Below, piece after piece: positions 55,604 through 64,000 of a stretch of 64,000 nucleotides of DNA. Position numbers and translations under genes: made by a program. The notes under the pieces are model-generated. The model did no database searches. It saw only the letters and a list, made by a program, of their open reading frames with translations, and had not been told where the DNA came from. Each line of letters starts with the position of its first letter. Within the stretch, counting starts at the first letter, position 1. The DNA comes from Polynucleobacter sp. AM-7D1 (GTDB lineage Bacteria > Pseudomonadota > Gammaproteobacteria > Burkholderiales > Burkholderiaceae): assembly GCF_018688455.1 (NCBI RefSeq), contig NZ_CP061319.1, forward strand, positions 682,001-746,000, in the 5' to 3' direction.

Positions 55604-56898
55604 CCAGCTTGCACGACAGACACATTAAGCCTTTGATTCTCGCTGGATTGAATGGTGAGAATTGGCGTTTAAAAGATTACGAAAGCCGTGGTGGTTATCA
55701 ACAGTTGCGTCGTATCATCAATGACAAAATCGCACCTGATGCAATTATTGCTGAACTAAAGGCATCATCTTTACGTGGTCGTGGAGGCGCAGGCTTCCCA
55801 ACGGGATTGAAATGGAGCTTCATGCCCCGTCAATTTCCCGGTCAAAAATATTTAGTTTGTAATAGTGACGAAGGTGAGCCTGGTACTTTTAAAGACCGCG
55901 ACATCATGCGTTACAACCCGCATGCCTTGATTGAGGGCATGATTATCGGCGCCTACACTATGGGTATCTCTGTGGGTTACAACTATATCCACGGTGAAAT
56001 TTTTGCAGTCTATGAGCGCTTCGAAGAGGCGCTTGAAGAGGCCCGTGCTGCTGGATATCTCGGCGATAAAATCATGGGAAGTGATTTCAACTTCCAATTG
56101 CATGCTGCTCCAGGTTGGGGTGCATACATCTGTGGTGAAGAGACTGCGCTTTTAGAGTCGCTTGAAGGTAAGAAGGGTCAGCCACGCTTTAAGCCTCCAT
56201 TTCCTGCAAGCTTTGGTTTGTACGGCAAGCCAACCACAATTAATAACACCGAAACTTTTGCTGCCGTGCCATTCATTATGGCAATTGGTGGCCAGGCTTA
56301 TTTGGACTTAGGTAAGCCCAATAACGGCGGTACAAAGATTTTCTCTATCTCTGGCGATGTGACTTATCCAGGCAATTACGAGATCCCACTGGGGACTCCA
56401 TTTGCTGAATTATTGAAGCTTGCTGGTGGTATGCGCGATGGTATTCCATTGAAGGCAGTTATTCCTGGTGGATCTTCTTCCCCAGTAATTCCGGGTGCCG
56501 AGATGATGACTCTCACAATGGACTACGACAGCATTGCCAAAGCAGGCTCTATGTTGGGGTCTGGCGCGGTCATCGTCATGAATGAAACCCGCTGTATGGT
56601 TCGTGCCTTAGAGCGCTTGTCTTATTTCTATCATGAAGAATCTTGCGGTCAGTGCACTCCATGTCGCGAGGGTACTGGTTGGTTGTGGCGCATCGTTCAC
56701 CGCATTGAGCATGGCGAAGGTCGTCCAGAAGATTTGGATTTATTAAACGATGTAGCAGCAAACATTCAGGGTCGCACGATTTGTGCTTTGGGTGATGCGG
56801 CTGCTATGCCCGTTCGTGGCATGTTGAAGCATTACATGGATGAATTTGCGTATCACGTAGAACATAAGCGCTGCTTAGATTCTGCAAAACCTTTATAA
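55600..56898 (+). CDS. nuoF: NADH-quinone oxidoreductase subunit F
   Basis: A 432-residue NADH- and FMN-binding subunit: [50 protein letters not shown] and the N3 cluster ligands in [15 protein letters not shown] and [14 protein letters not shown]. It is the entry point for NADH electrons. Confidence 0.97.
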   Translation: MTSLHDRHIKPLILAGLNGENWRLKDYESRGGYQQLRRIINDKIAPDAIIAELKASSLRGRGGAGFPTGLKWSFMPRQFPGQKYLVCNSDEGEPGTFKDRDIMRYNPHALIEGMIIGAYTMGISVGYNYIHGEIFAVYERFEEALEEARAAGYLGDKIMGSDFNFQLHAAPGWGAYICGEETALLESLEGKKGQPRFKPPFPASFGLYGKPTTINNTETFAAVPFIMAIGGQAYLDLGKPNNGGTKIFSISGDVTYPGNYEIPLGTPFAELLKLAGGMRDGIPLKAVIPGGSSSPVIPGAEMMTLTMDYDSIAKAGSMLGSGAVIVMNETRCMVRALERLSYFYHEESCGQCTPCREGTGWLWRIVHRIEHGEGRPEDLDLLNDVAANIQGRTICALGDAAAMPVRGMLKHYMDEFAYHVEHKRCLDSAKPL

Positions 56899-56929
56899 GA
56901 CATTGAGCACGGGACATCTTAAAGTGAGC

Positions 56930-59245
56930 ATGGTTGAAATCGAATTAGATGGTAAGGCAGTAGAAGTTCCGCAAGGTTCGATGGTGATGCATGCCGCGAA
57001 CAAGCTCGGCGCTTACATTCCTCACTTCTGCTATCACAAGAAATTATCTATCGCTGCTAACTGCCGTATGTGTTTGGTAGAAGTAGAGAAGGCGCCAAAG
57101 CCATTACCAGCTTGCGCAACACCAGTAACGCAGGGCATGAAGGTGTTTACGCATTCTGCTAAAGCAGTTGAAGCTCAACGTTCAGTGATGGAGTTCCTTT
57201 TAATTAACCATCCATTGGATTGCCCAATTTGCGATCAAGGTGGTGAGTGCCAGTTACAAGATTTAGCGGTGGGTTACGGTAAATCCAATTCACGCTACGA
57301 AGAAGAAAAGCGTGTTGTATTCCATAAGAATGTTGGTCCTCTTATTTCCATGCAAGAGATGACCCGCTGTATTCATTGCACCCGTTGCGTACGTTTTGGC
57401 CAAGAAGTTGCCGGCGTCATGGAATTGGGCATGGTCAATCGCGGTGAGCATTCTGAAATCACGACTTTTGCAGGTCAGACTATTGATTCTGAACTTTCTG
57501 GAAACATGATTGATTTGTGCCCAGTAGGTGCATTAACCAGCAAGCCTTTCCGCTATGCTGCGCGTACTTGGGAATTAGGCCGTAAGCGTTCAGTTAGCCC
57601 TCATGACAGTCTGGGTGCTAATACGACTATTCAAACAAAAGCTAATAAAGTAATGCGCGTTGTTGCTTTAGAGAATGATGCAATTAATGAATGCTGGATT
57701 AGTGACCGTGATCGCTTCGCCTACGAAGGCTTGAACAGCGCTGATCGTGTAACTACCCCAATGGTGAAGCAGGGCGGTCAGTGGTTAGAGACCGATTGGC
57801 AATCCGCCCTGGACTACGTTGCCCATTCACTAAAAACTATCTCTTCTGAGAGCGGTTCTCAAGCAGTTGCTGCATTAGCGCACCCAATCTCTAGCACCGA
57901 AGAGTTGTTCTTGCTTCAAAAAATGATTCGCGGTTTGGGTTCGAATCAAGTTGAGACTCGTTTACGTCAAGCTGACGTCAAAGGCGCAGCTTCAGCCCCA
58001 TGGTTGGGTATGCCGATTAGCAAATTAAGTGAGCTCGATCGCGTGTTGTTAATTGGTAGCTTCTTGCGTAAAGAGCAGCCATTGATTGCCGCCCGTTTAC
58101 GTGCCGGCACAAAGCGTGGCTTGCAAGTCTCACGTATTGATGCGGGTGGTGATGACTGGTTAATTTCTAATACTGGTATTGCTGCAACTCCAAGCGCATG
58201 GCTCAATACATTAAGTGAAGTTGCCTTGGCTGTGGCTAAAGCAAAATCTGCAACTGCTCCAGCAGGCACGCCTAACTTAACAGTTTCTGCTACTGCACAA
58301 AAAATTGCGGATAGCTTGCTGTCTGGTACGTCTTCTTCAGTATTGCTAGGCTCCGCTGCAATTGCGCATCCACAAGCATCTGACTTACATGTCTTGGCGC
58401 AATTCATTGCTGAGCAAACTGGCGCTACTTTAGGCTTCTTACCTGTTGGCGGTAATGCTGTTGGTGCTAGCTTGGTTAATGCCAACGGTGTTGGTGTTGA
58501 ATCAGTACTTTCTGGTGATCGTCGTGCTGTCATCTTGATGAATATCGAGCCAGACGCTGACTTGCCTAATCCTACGCAAGCGCGTGCTGCTTTGGCTAAA
58601 GCCAGTACAGTGATTGCCTTGAGTGCATATAAGAGTGCTGACCTCCTTGAGGTAGCCGATGTCATTCTGCCGATCTCTACATTCACAGAGACGGTTTCTA
58701 CTTTTGTTAATTCAGAAGGCCGTGCACAAACGATTCAACCAGCGGTAAAACCGTTGGGTGATTCTCGTCCAGCATGGAAAGTGTTACGTGTTCTAGGCGG
58801 CTTATTGAATTTAGATGGCTTCCTGTACAACATGCCTGAAGAGGTCTTGGGTGAAGCGCTTGGTGAAAACTATTACACCAAGTTATCAAATCAATCCACT
58901 GCAAGTGGATTGACTAATGGAAACGCAGCTGTAGCAGCAGGTTTAGAACGCTTATCTGATGTTGGTATTTACGCCGGCGACCAAATTGTCCGCCGTTCGT
59001 CAGCATTGCAGTTAACGCGTGATGCTAAGCGTGGAAATCAGATTGGATTGGGTCAAGCGCTCTTTAATGAGTTGGGCTTGAAAGAGGGCGATGCTGTGCG
59101 AGTGACTCAAGATGATCAGTCCGTAGATTTGCCGGCCACATTGGAAGCGAATTTAGCTCAAGGCGCTGTCAGAATTTCTGCGGGCACGATGGCTAGCGCT
59201 AAATTGGGATCGATGTTTGGTCCAGTAACTGTTAGTAAGGCATAA
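56930..59245 (+). CDS. nuoG: NADH-quinone oxidoreductase subunit G
   Basis: A 771-residue subunit. The N1b [2Fe-2S] site is Cys34, 45, 48, 62; the His-ligated N5 is His94, Cys98, 101, 107; N4 is in [10 protein letters not shown] with [10 protein letters not shown]. The C-terminal molybdopterin-type domain has lost the N7 cysteines present in E. coli. I chose ATG 56930 from the family start [11 protein letters not shown] 56924 and TTG 56903 are in frame and possible. Confidence 0.95.
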   Translation: MVEIELDGKAVEVPQGSMVMHAANKLGAYIPHFCYHKKLSIAANCRMCLVEVEKAPKPLPACATPVTQGMKVFTHSAKAVEAQRSVMEFLLINHPLDCPICDQGGECQLQDLAVGYGKSNSRYEEEKRVVFHKNVGPLISMQEMTRCIHCTRCVRFGQEVAGVMELGMVNRGEHSEITTFAGQTIDSELSGNMIDLCPVGALTSKPFRYAARTWELGRKRSVSPHDSLGANTTIQTKANKVMRVVALENDAINECWISDRDRFAYEGLNSADRVTTPMVKQGGQWLETDWQSALDYVAHSLKTISSESGSQAVAALAHPISSTEELFLLQKMIRGLGSNQVETRLRQADVKGAASAPWLGMPISKLSELDRVLLIGSFLRKEQPLIAARLRAGTKRGLQVSRIDAGGDDWLISNTGIAATPSAWLNTLSEVALAVAKAKSATAPAGTPNLTVSATAQKIADSLLSGTSSSVLLGSAAIAHPQASDLHVLAQFIAEQTGATLGFLPVGGNAVGASLVNANGVGVESVLSGDRRAVILMNIEPDADLPNPTQARAALAKASTVIALSAYKSADLLEVADVILPISTFTETVSTFVNSEGRAQTIQPAVKPLGDSRPAWKVLRVLGGLLNLDGFLYNMPEEVLGEALGENYYTKLSNQSTASGLTNGNAAVAAGLERLSDVGIYAGDQIVRRSSALQLTRDAKRGNQIGLGQALFNELGLKEGDAVRVTQDDQSVDLPATLEANLAQGAVRISAGTMASAKLGSMFGPVTVSKA

Positions 59246-59253
59246 GGGACGAG

Positions 59254-60327
59254 ATGGATAATTTCTTGAACCTCGTTACCACCCAAGGTGAGGCCATCTT
59301 TGGCTCACTATGGCCACTCGTTTGGGCTTTGGTACGTATCGTGATCATCGTGTTGCCGATGTTTGGCGCCGTTGCATACATGACTCTTTGGGAGCGTAAG
59401 TTAATCGGCTGGATGCATATCCGACTAGGACCAAACCGTGTTGGTCCATTAGGTTTGCTACAACCTATTGCTGACGCTTTGAAGTTGCTCATGAAGGAGA
59501 TTATTTCTCCTACTCGGTCTAGCAAGGTTTTGTATTTCATTGCACCGGTAATGGTGATCATGCCGGCTTTTGCTGCTTGGGCGGTAATTCCCTTCCAGGC
59601 CAAAATGGTCTTGGCAGACGTCAATGCAGGTTTGCTGTACGTCATGGCAATCTCATCCATTGGTGTTTATGGCGTGATTTTGGCGGGTTGGTCATCTAAC
59701 TCCAAATATCCTTTCCTTGGCGCAATGCGTGCATCAGCACAAATGATTTCTTACGAAATTGCGATGGGTTTTGCGTTGGTCACCGTATTGCTGACTTCAG
59801 GTTCTTTGAATCTGAGTAACATCGTTGCTTCCCAAGAGCAGGGTTACTTTGCTGGTATGGGATTGAACTTCCTTTCTTGGAACTGGTTGCCATTGCTCCC
59901 AATGTTCGTGATTTACTTTATCTCTGGTGTAGCTGAAACCAATCGCCATCCATTTGACGTGGTTGAGGGTGAGTCTGAGATTGTTGCTGGCCATATGGTC
60001 GAGTACTCCGGTATGGCTTTTGCAATGTTCTTCTTGGCTGAATATGCCAACATGATCTTAATTGCTGCATTATCTGCAACGATGTTCTTGGGCGGCTGGT
60101 TACCAATTGTTGATTTGCCAATCCTGCGTGGTATCCCAGGTTTCTTCTGGCTATTTGCTAAAACCTTCTTCCTCTTGTCTTGCGTCATTTGGTTGCGTGC
60201 CACATTGCCACGCTATCGCTATGACCAAATCATGCGTTTGGGTTGGAAGATCTTTATTCCCATCTGCGTATTCTGGGTGGTTGTCGTTGGCGCATGGGTT
60301 GTATCTCCATGGAATATTTGGAAATAA
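59254..60327 (+). CDS. nuoH: NADH-quinone oxidoreductase subunit H
   Basis: A 357-residue membrane subunit with about eight helices. [36 protein letters not shown] and [20 protein letters not shown] form the quinone chamber and the conserved charged loop. Confidence 0.97.
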   Translation: MDNFLNLVTTQGEAIFGSLWPLVWALVRIVIIVLPMFGAVAYMTLWERKLIGWMHIRLGPNRVGPLGLLQPIADALKLLMKEIISPTRSSKVLYFIAPVMVIMPAFAAWAVIPFQAKMVLADVNAGLLYVMAISSIGVYGVILAGWSSNSKYPFLGAMRASAQMISYEIAMGFALVTVLLTSGSLNLSNIVASQEQGYFAGMGLNFLSWNWLPLLPMFVIYFISGVAETNRHPFDVVEGESEIVAGHMVEYSGMAFAMFFLAEYANMILIAALSATMFLGGWLPIVDLPILRGIPGFFWLFAKTFFLLSCVIWLRATLPRYRYDQIMRLGWKIFIPICVFWVVVVGAWVVSPWNIWK

Positions 60328-60338
60328 GTTGATCAATC

Positions 60339-60830
60339 ATGTTTAAGAAAATTTCCCAATTCCTCGATAGCTTGATGCTCAAAGATATTTTGACTGGTAT
60401 GTCGATTACCGGTCGCTATCTCTTTAAGCCAAAAATCACTGTTCAATATCCAGAAGAGAAGACTCCACAGTCTGTTCGCTTCCGCGGTTTGCATGCTTTG
60501 CGCCGTTATGAAAACGGGGAAGAGCGTTGTATTGGTTGCAAATTGTGTGAGGCAGTATGTCCTGCCTATGCCATTACGATTGAAACTGCTGAACGTGATG
60601 ATGGTACTCGTCGCACCAGCCGATATGACATTGATTTAACTAAGTGTATTTTCTGTGGCTTTTGCGAAGAAGCTTGCCCAGTAGACGCTATTGTTGAAAC
60701 GAATATTTTTGAGTATTTCGGAGATAAGCGTGGAGATTTGTACTTCACCAAAGAAATGCTTTTAGCTGTAGGCGATAAGTATGAAAAAGATATTTCCGCT
60801 AACCGCGCAGCTGATGCGCCTTATCGTTAA
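60339..60830 (+). CDS. nuoI: NADH-quinone oxidoreductase subunit I
   Basis: A 163-residue ferredoxin-like subunit with two [4Fe-4S] motifs (N6a, N6b): [16 protein letters not shown] and [16 protein letters not shown]. It carries electrons from NuoG to NuoB. Confidence 0.97.
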   Translation: MFKKISQFLDSLMLKDILTGMSITGRYLFKPKITVQYPEEKTPQSVRFRGLHALRRYENGEERCIGCKLCEAVCPAYAITIETAERDDGTRRTSRYDIDLTKCIFCGFCEEACPVDAIVETNIFEYFGDKRGDLYFTKEMLLAVGDKYEKDISANRAADAPYR

Positions 60831-60851
60831 TCGAATAAAGCAAAACGACAT

Positions 60852-61499
60852 ATGACATTCGATACTTCCACACTCTTTGCAGTCTTCTTTTATGCCTTTG
60901 CTGGGCTCTTGGTGATTTCAGCATTGCGCGTGATTACTGCTCGTAACCCAGTGCATGCTGCACTGTTTTTGGTTTTGGCATTCTTCTGCGCTTCTGGTCT
61001 TTGGATGCTTCTGAAGGCAGAGTTCTTGAGCTTGGCTCTGATTCTTGTTTACGTTGGCGCTGTGATGGTGCTCTTCTTGTTTGTGGTCATGATGCTCGAC
61101 CTTGATCTCGAGCATTTACGTCGTGATTTTAAGAAATTCCTGCCTGTTGCTTTCTTGATGGGTGCGGTCATCGTCTTAGAGTTGTCCATCGTATTGATTC
61201 GCAGCTTTATCGGTACAAGCGCTCCAGTGCAGCCGATGCTTGAAGAGATGGCTATAGGCAATACCCAAGCTTTGGGTATGTTGATTTTCGTTGATTATGT
61301 GTACGCTTTCGAAGTTGCTGGCGTCATTCTTTTAGTGGCCATCATTGCCGCTGTTGCTCTGACCCTGCGTAATCGTAAAGATTCCAAGTCCCAAAATATT
61401 CATGAGCAAGTGAATGTGAATTCTGCTGATCGCATGCGCATCGTCAAGATGGATTCTGATATGGCCGCTAAGCAAGATGCTCGCGGAGAGAAGAAATGA
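60852..61499 (+). CDS. nuoJ: NADH-quinone oxidoreductase subunit J
   Basis: A 215-residue membrane subunit with five helices, including [40 protein letters not shown] (with the pi-bulge helix region) and [17 protein letters not shown]. The hydrophilic C-terminal tail (about 175-215) is not part of the conserved core. Overlaps nuoK by ATGA. Confidence 0.95.
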   Translation: MTFDTSTLFAVFFYAFAGLLVISALRVITARNPVHAALFLVLAFFCASGLWMLLKAEFLSLALILVYVGAVMVLFLFVVMMLDLDLEHLRRDFKKFLPVAFLMGAVIVLELSIVLIRSFIGTSAPVQPMLEEMAIGNTQALGMLIFVDYVYAFEVAGVILLVAIIAAVALTLRNRKDSKSQNIHEQVNVNSADRMRIVKMDSDMAAKQDARGEKK

Positions 61500-61804
61500 C
61501 TATTACCTTAGCTCACTATTTAGTGCTTGGCGCAATCCTATTTGCGACTAGCGTGATTGGTATCTTCTTGAATCGTAAGAATGTCATTGTGCTTTTAATG
61601 GCAATTGAATTAATGCTTCTTTCGGTGAACATGAACTTTGTAGCCTTCTCTCATTATTTGGGTGACATGGCTGGTCAGGTATTCGTATTCTTTATTTTGA
61701 CTGTGGCTGCTGCTGAGGCAGCAATTGGTTTGGCGATCCTTGTTGTGCTCTTCCGTAAGGTAGACACCATCGATGCAGATAACCTTGACCACTTAAAAGG
61801 CTAG
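61496..61804 (+). CDS. nuoK: NADH-quinone oxidoreductase subunit K
   Basis: A 102-residue three-helix subunit: [40 protein letters not shown] (with the key glutamates) and [20 protein letters not shown]. Confidence 0.96.
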   Translation: MTITLAHYLVLGAILFATSVIGIFLNRKNVIVLLMAIELMLLSVNMNFVAFSHYLGDMAGQVFVFFILTVAAAEAAIGLAILVVLFRKVDTIDADNLDHLKG

Positions 61805-61806
61805 TC

Positions 61807-63867
61807 ATGCAATTGACCTTAACTCTTCCTGTTCTCTGCGCAATTCCACTGGCGCCATTATTTGGCTCAGCTATTGCAGGATTTTTTGGTACTAAATTAG
61901 GCGGTAATCGCATTGGAAATGGCGCTTGCCAGTTTGTCACCATTCTCGGTGTGATGATCGCTTTCGTCCTGTCTTGCTTTGTCTTGGTGCAAGTAATGGA
62001 TGGCTTTTATTTCAACGGTACCGTCTATCGCTGGATGCAATTAGGCGAGCTCAATCTTGATATCGGCTTTTTAATTGACCCACTGACAGCGACCATGATG
62101 TGTGTGGTGACATTTGTATCTTTGATGGTTCACATTTACACCATTGGTTATATGAAGGGCGAAGAGGGCTATAACCGCTTCTTCTCCTATATCTCCCTCT
62201 TCACCTTCGCCATGTTGATGTTGGTGATGAGTAATAACCTCTTGCAACTCTTCTTCGGTTGGGAAGCAGTGGGTGTAGTTTCTTATTTGCTGATTGGCTT
62301 CTACTACGAGCGTCAATCTGCTGTATTTGCCAATATGAAGGCCTTCTTGGTTAATCGTGTTGGTGACTTCGGCTTCATCCTCGGCATTGGATTGCTATTG
62401 GCTAGCACTGGCTCTATGCAATACGATGTGATCTTTGCTCAGAACACAGCACTGGCTGCCCAAACGCTACCAGGTACTAGCTGGAATTTAGTCACCGTAG
62501 CATGTATCTGCCTCTTTATTGGCGCAATGGGTAAATCAGCTCAGTTCCCATTGCATGTTTGGTTGCCAGACTCTATGGAAGGCCCAACACCAATTTCTGC
62601 ATTGATTCATGCTGCAACGATGGTGACAGCCGGCATCTTTATGGTGTCCCGTATGTCACCTCTATTTGAGTTGTCTGATGCTGCATTGAGTTTCATCTTG
62701 GTAATTGGTTCGATCACCGCGCTCTTCATGGGCTTCTTGGGCATCGTTCAAACTGATATTAAGCGGGTAGTTGCTTATTCAACGCTCTCCCAATTAGGCT
62801 ATATGACTGTAGCCTTGGGCGTATCTGCTTACCCAATCGCCATATTCCATTTGATGACGCACGCATTCTTTAAGGCGCTCTTGTTCCTCGCTGCGGGTAG
62901 CGTGATTTTGGGTATGCACCATGAACAAGATATGCGCAAGATGGGCGGACTCTGGAAGTACATGCCAATTACTTGCTTAATGATGTTACTAGGTAACCTA
63001 GCATTGATCGGTACCCCATTCTTCTCTGGCTTCTATTCCAAAGACTCCATCATCGAGGCGGTAGCTGCTAGCCACATCCCTGGCTCTGGCTTTGCTTACT
63101 TCGCAGTGATGGCCAGTGTTTTTGTAACAGCCCTATATTCCTTCCGCCTGTACTTCTATGTATTCCACGGTAAAGCCCGCTGGGGACATGCTGATGCACA
63201 TTCACATGATCACCATCATGATCATGCAGAGCAGGGTGACGATCATGCGCATCATGGTTTAGCTCCCGGTGAAAAACCTCATGAGTCACCATTTGTTGTG
63301 ACCTTGCCTTTGATCTTGTTGGCGATTCCTTCAGTGATCATTGGTTACTTCACGATTACGCCCTTACTGTTTGGCACTTATTTTGGCGATTCAATCTTTG
63401 TCGATATTGGCAAACATCCAGCCATGAAAGAGCTTGCTGAAGAGTTCCATGGTCCGATTGCTATGGCAATGCATTCATTGACATCACCAGTATTGCTCCT
63501 AGTGGTACTAGGTGTATTAACTGCTGCGATTGGTTACCTCTGGGCACCAAAGTTGCCTGGCGTTGTTGCACAAGCATTTGCCCCTATCAAGAAACTCTTG
63601 GATAACAAATACTATCTCGATGATTTAAACCAAGCGGTGTTTTCTAAAGGCCTGCTGTGGATCGGCGGTATCTTATGGCATCGTGGTGATCAACAGGCTA
63701 TTGACGGCTTCTTGGTTAACGGTAGCGCGCATGCAGTAGGGCGCTTTTCTGCAGTGATCCGCCATTTGCAATCCGGTTATCTCTATCACTATGCTTTCGC
63801 AATGATTGCAGGCTTAGCGGTATTGTTAGCTTGGGTTTTGTACGCTTACCTGCCTTTTGTTCGCTAG
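61807..63867 (+). CDS. nuoL: NADH-quinone oxidoreductase subunit L
   Basis: A 686-residue antiporter-like proton pump with about sixteen helices. LFFGWEAVGVVSYLLIGFYY, GKSAQFPLHVWLPDSMEGPT with PISALIHAATMV, and TDIKRVVAYSTLSQLGYM are conserved; the long lateral helix is near the C terminus. A His-rich loop (ten His among residues 461-483) lies between two helices. Starts 2 bp after nuoK. Confidence 0.96.
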   Translation: MQLTLTLPVLCAIPLAPLFGSAIAGFFGTKLGGNRIGNGACQFVTILGVMIAFVLSCFVLVQVMDGFYFNGTVYRWMQLGELNLDIGFLIDPLTATMMCVVTFVSLMVHIYTIGYMKGEEGYNRFFSYISLFTFAMLMLVMSNNLLQLFFGWEAVGVVSYLLIGFYYERQSAVFANMKAFLVNRVGDFGFILGIGLLLASTGSMQYDVIFAQNTALAAQTLPGTSWNLVTVACICLFIGAMGKSAQFPLHVWLPDSMEGPTPISALIHAATMVTAGIFMVSRMSPLFELSDAALSFILVIGSITALFMGFLGIVQTDIKRVVAYSTLSQLGYMTVALGVSAYPIAIFHLMTHAFFKALLFLAAGSVILGMHHEQDMRKMGGLWKYMPITCLMMLLGNLALIGTPFFSGFYSKDSIIEAVAASHIPGSGFAYFAVMASVFVTALYSFRLYFYVFHGKARWGHADAHSHDHHHDHAEQGDDHAHHGLAPGEKPHESPFVVTLPLILLAIPSVIIGYFTITPLLFGTYFGDSIFVDIGKHPAMKELAEEFHGPIAMAMHSLTSPVLLLVVLGVLTAAIGYLWAPKLPGVVAQAFAPIKKLLDNKYYLDDLNQAVFSKGLLWIGGILWHRGDQQAIDGFLVNGSAHAVGRFSAVIRHLQSGYLYHYAFAMIAGLAVLLAWVLYAYLPFVR

Positions 63868-63891
63868 GCCTTTGTTACTTAAGTAGCCATC

Positions 63892-64000
63892 ATGATTCTT
63901 TCTTTCGCCATCTGGATCCCGATTTTTTTCGGCATCATTATTTTGTTCTACGGTTCAGAGAGACCGACGGCCGGCGTTCGCTGGTTGGCACTCTTTGGTT
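63892..64000 (+). CDS. nuoM: NADH-quinone oxidoreductase subunit M, 3' partial
   Basis: The first 36 codons before the right edge: MILSFAIWIPIFFGIIILFY with GSERPTAGVRWLALFG, matching the start of NuoM. It lies 24 bp after nuoL, in the expected place. Confidence 0.85.
   Translation, partial: MILSFAIWIPIFFGIIILFYGSERPTAGVRWLALFG

Overview
The window is ordinary betaproteobacterial chromosome of moderate GC content. Gene order (ilvB-ilvN-ilvC-psd-pssA-leuA, rpsO-pnp, quinone reductase-tpiA-secG-tRNA-Leu-nuoABCDEFGHIJKLM), protein sequences and intermediate base composition point to Burkholderiaceae, most likely Polynucleobacter or a close relative. That placement is inferred from recall of the families, not from a search. 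No insertion sequence, phage, CRISPR array or rRNA operon is visible. The only clear mobile-type cargo is a brnTA toxin-antitoxin pair.

Layout. 1-4.7 kb: an NAD-dependent molybdenum or tungsten formate dehydrogenase, with a fused gamma-beta diaphorase subunit (cut by the left edge) and the alpha subunit, closed by a strong terminator. 4.8-12.1 kb: de novo NAD synthesis (nadB on +, nadA and nadC on -) with brnTA between nadB and nadC, plus a hexose-phosphate mutase and pgi on the same minus-strand run. 12.3-14.5 kb: an LhgO-like flavoprotein, tRNA-Ser(UGA) and a Sel1-repeat protein. 14.5-20.6 kb: a two-repeat membrane-anchored protein, an SHP/diheme cytochrome c/cytochrome b561 operon, an orphan 7-TM histidine kinase and an alkylsulfatase. 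20.7-22.8 kb: CoA-transferase and crotonase-fold enzyme. 22.9-30.3 kb: housekeeping (hemW, rdgB, rph, yicC, gmk, rpoZ, spoT, greB, tRNA-Arg). 30.3-37.2 kb: an MCE-type lipid transporter, an unusual SDR and a large FtsX-type permease. 37.2-39.4 kb: ECF sigma factor operon. 39.6-46.3 kb: branched-chain amino acid synthesis plus phosphatidylethanolamine synthesis (psd, pssA). 46.4-52.3 kb: SYLF protein, rpsO, pnp, quinone reductase, tpiA, secG, tRNA-Leu. 52.4-64 kb: respiratory complex I operon, running off the right edge in nuoM.

How it fits together. Formate dehydrogenase makes NADH, complex I oxidises NADH, nadA/B/C make the cofactor, and ilvBNC with leuA make valine, isoleucine and leucine.

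Most interesting signals. (1) A leucine-rich leader peptide, antiterminator and terminator upstream of leuA, a classical attenuator. (2) Five genes (pgi, yicC, greB, the MCE permease, the leuA leader peptide) have a -10-like hexamer exactly 6 nt before the start codon and usually no Shine-Dalgarno site, suggesting leaderless transcripts. (3) A palindromic -10 shared by the divergent greB and tRNA-Arg genes. None of these was tested; all rest on reading the sequence.
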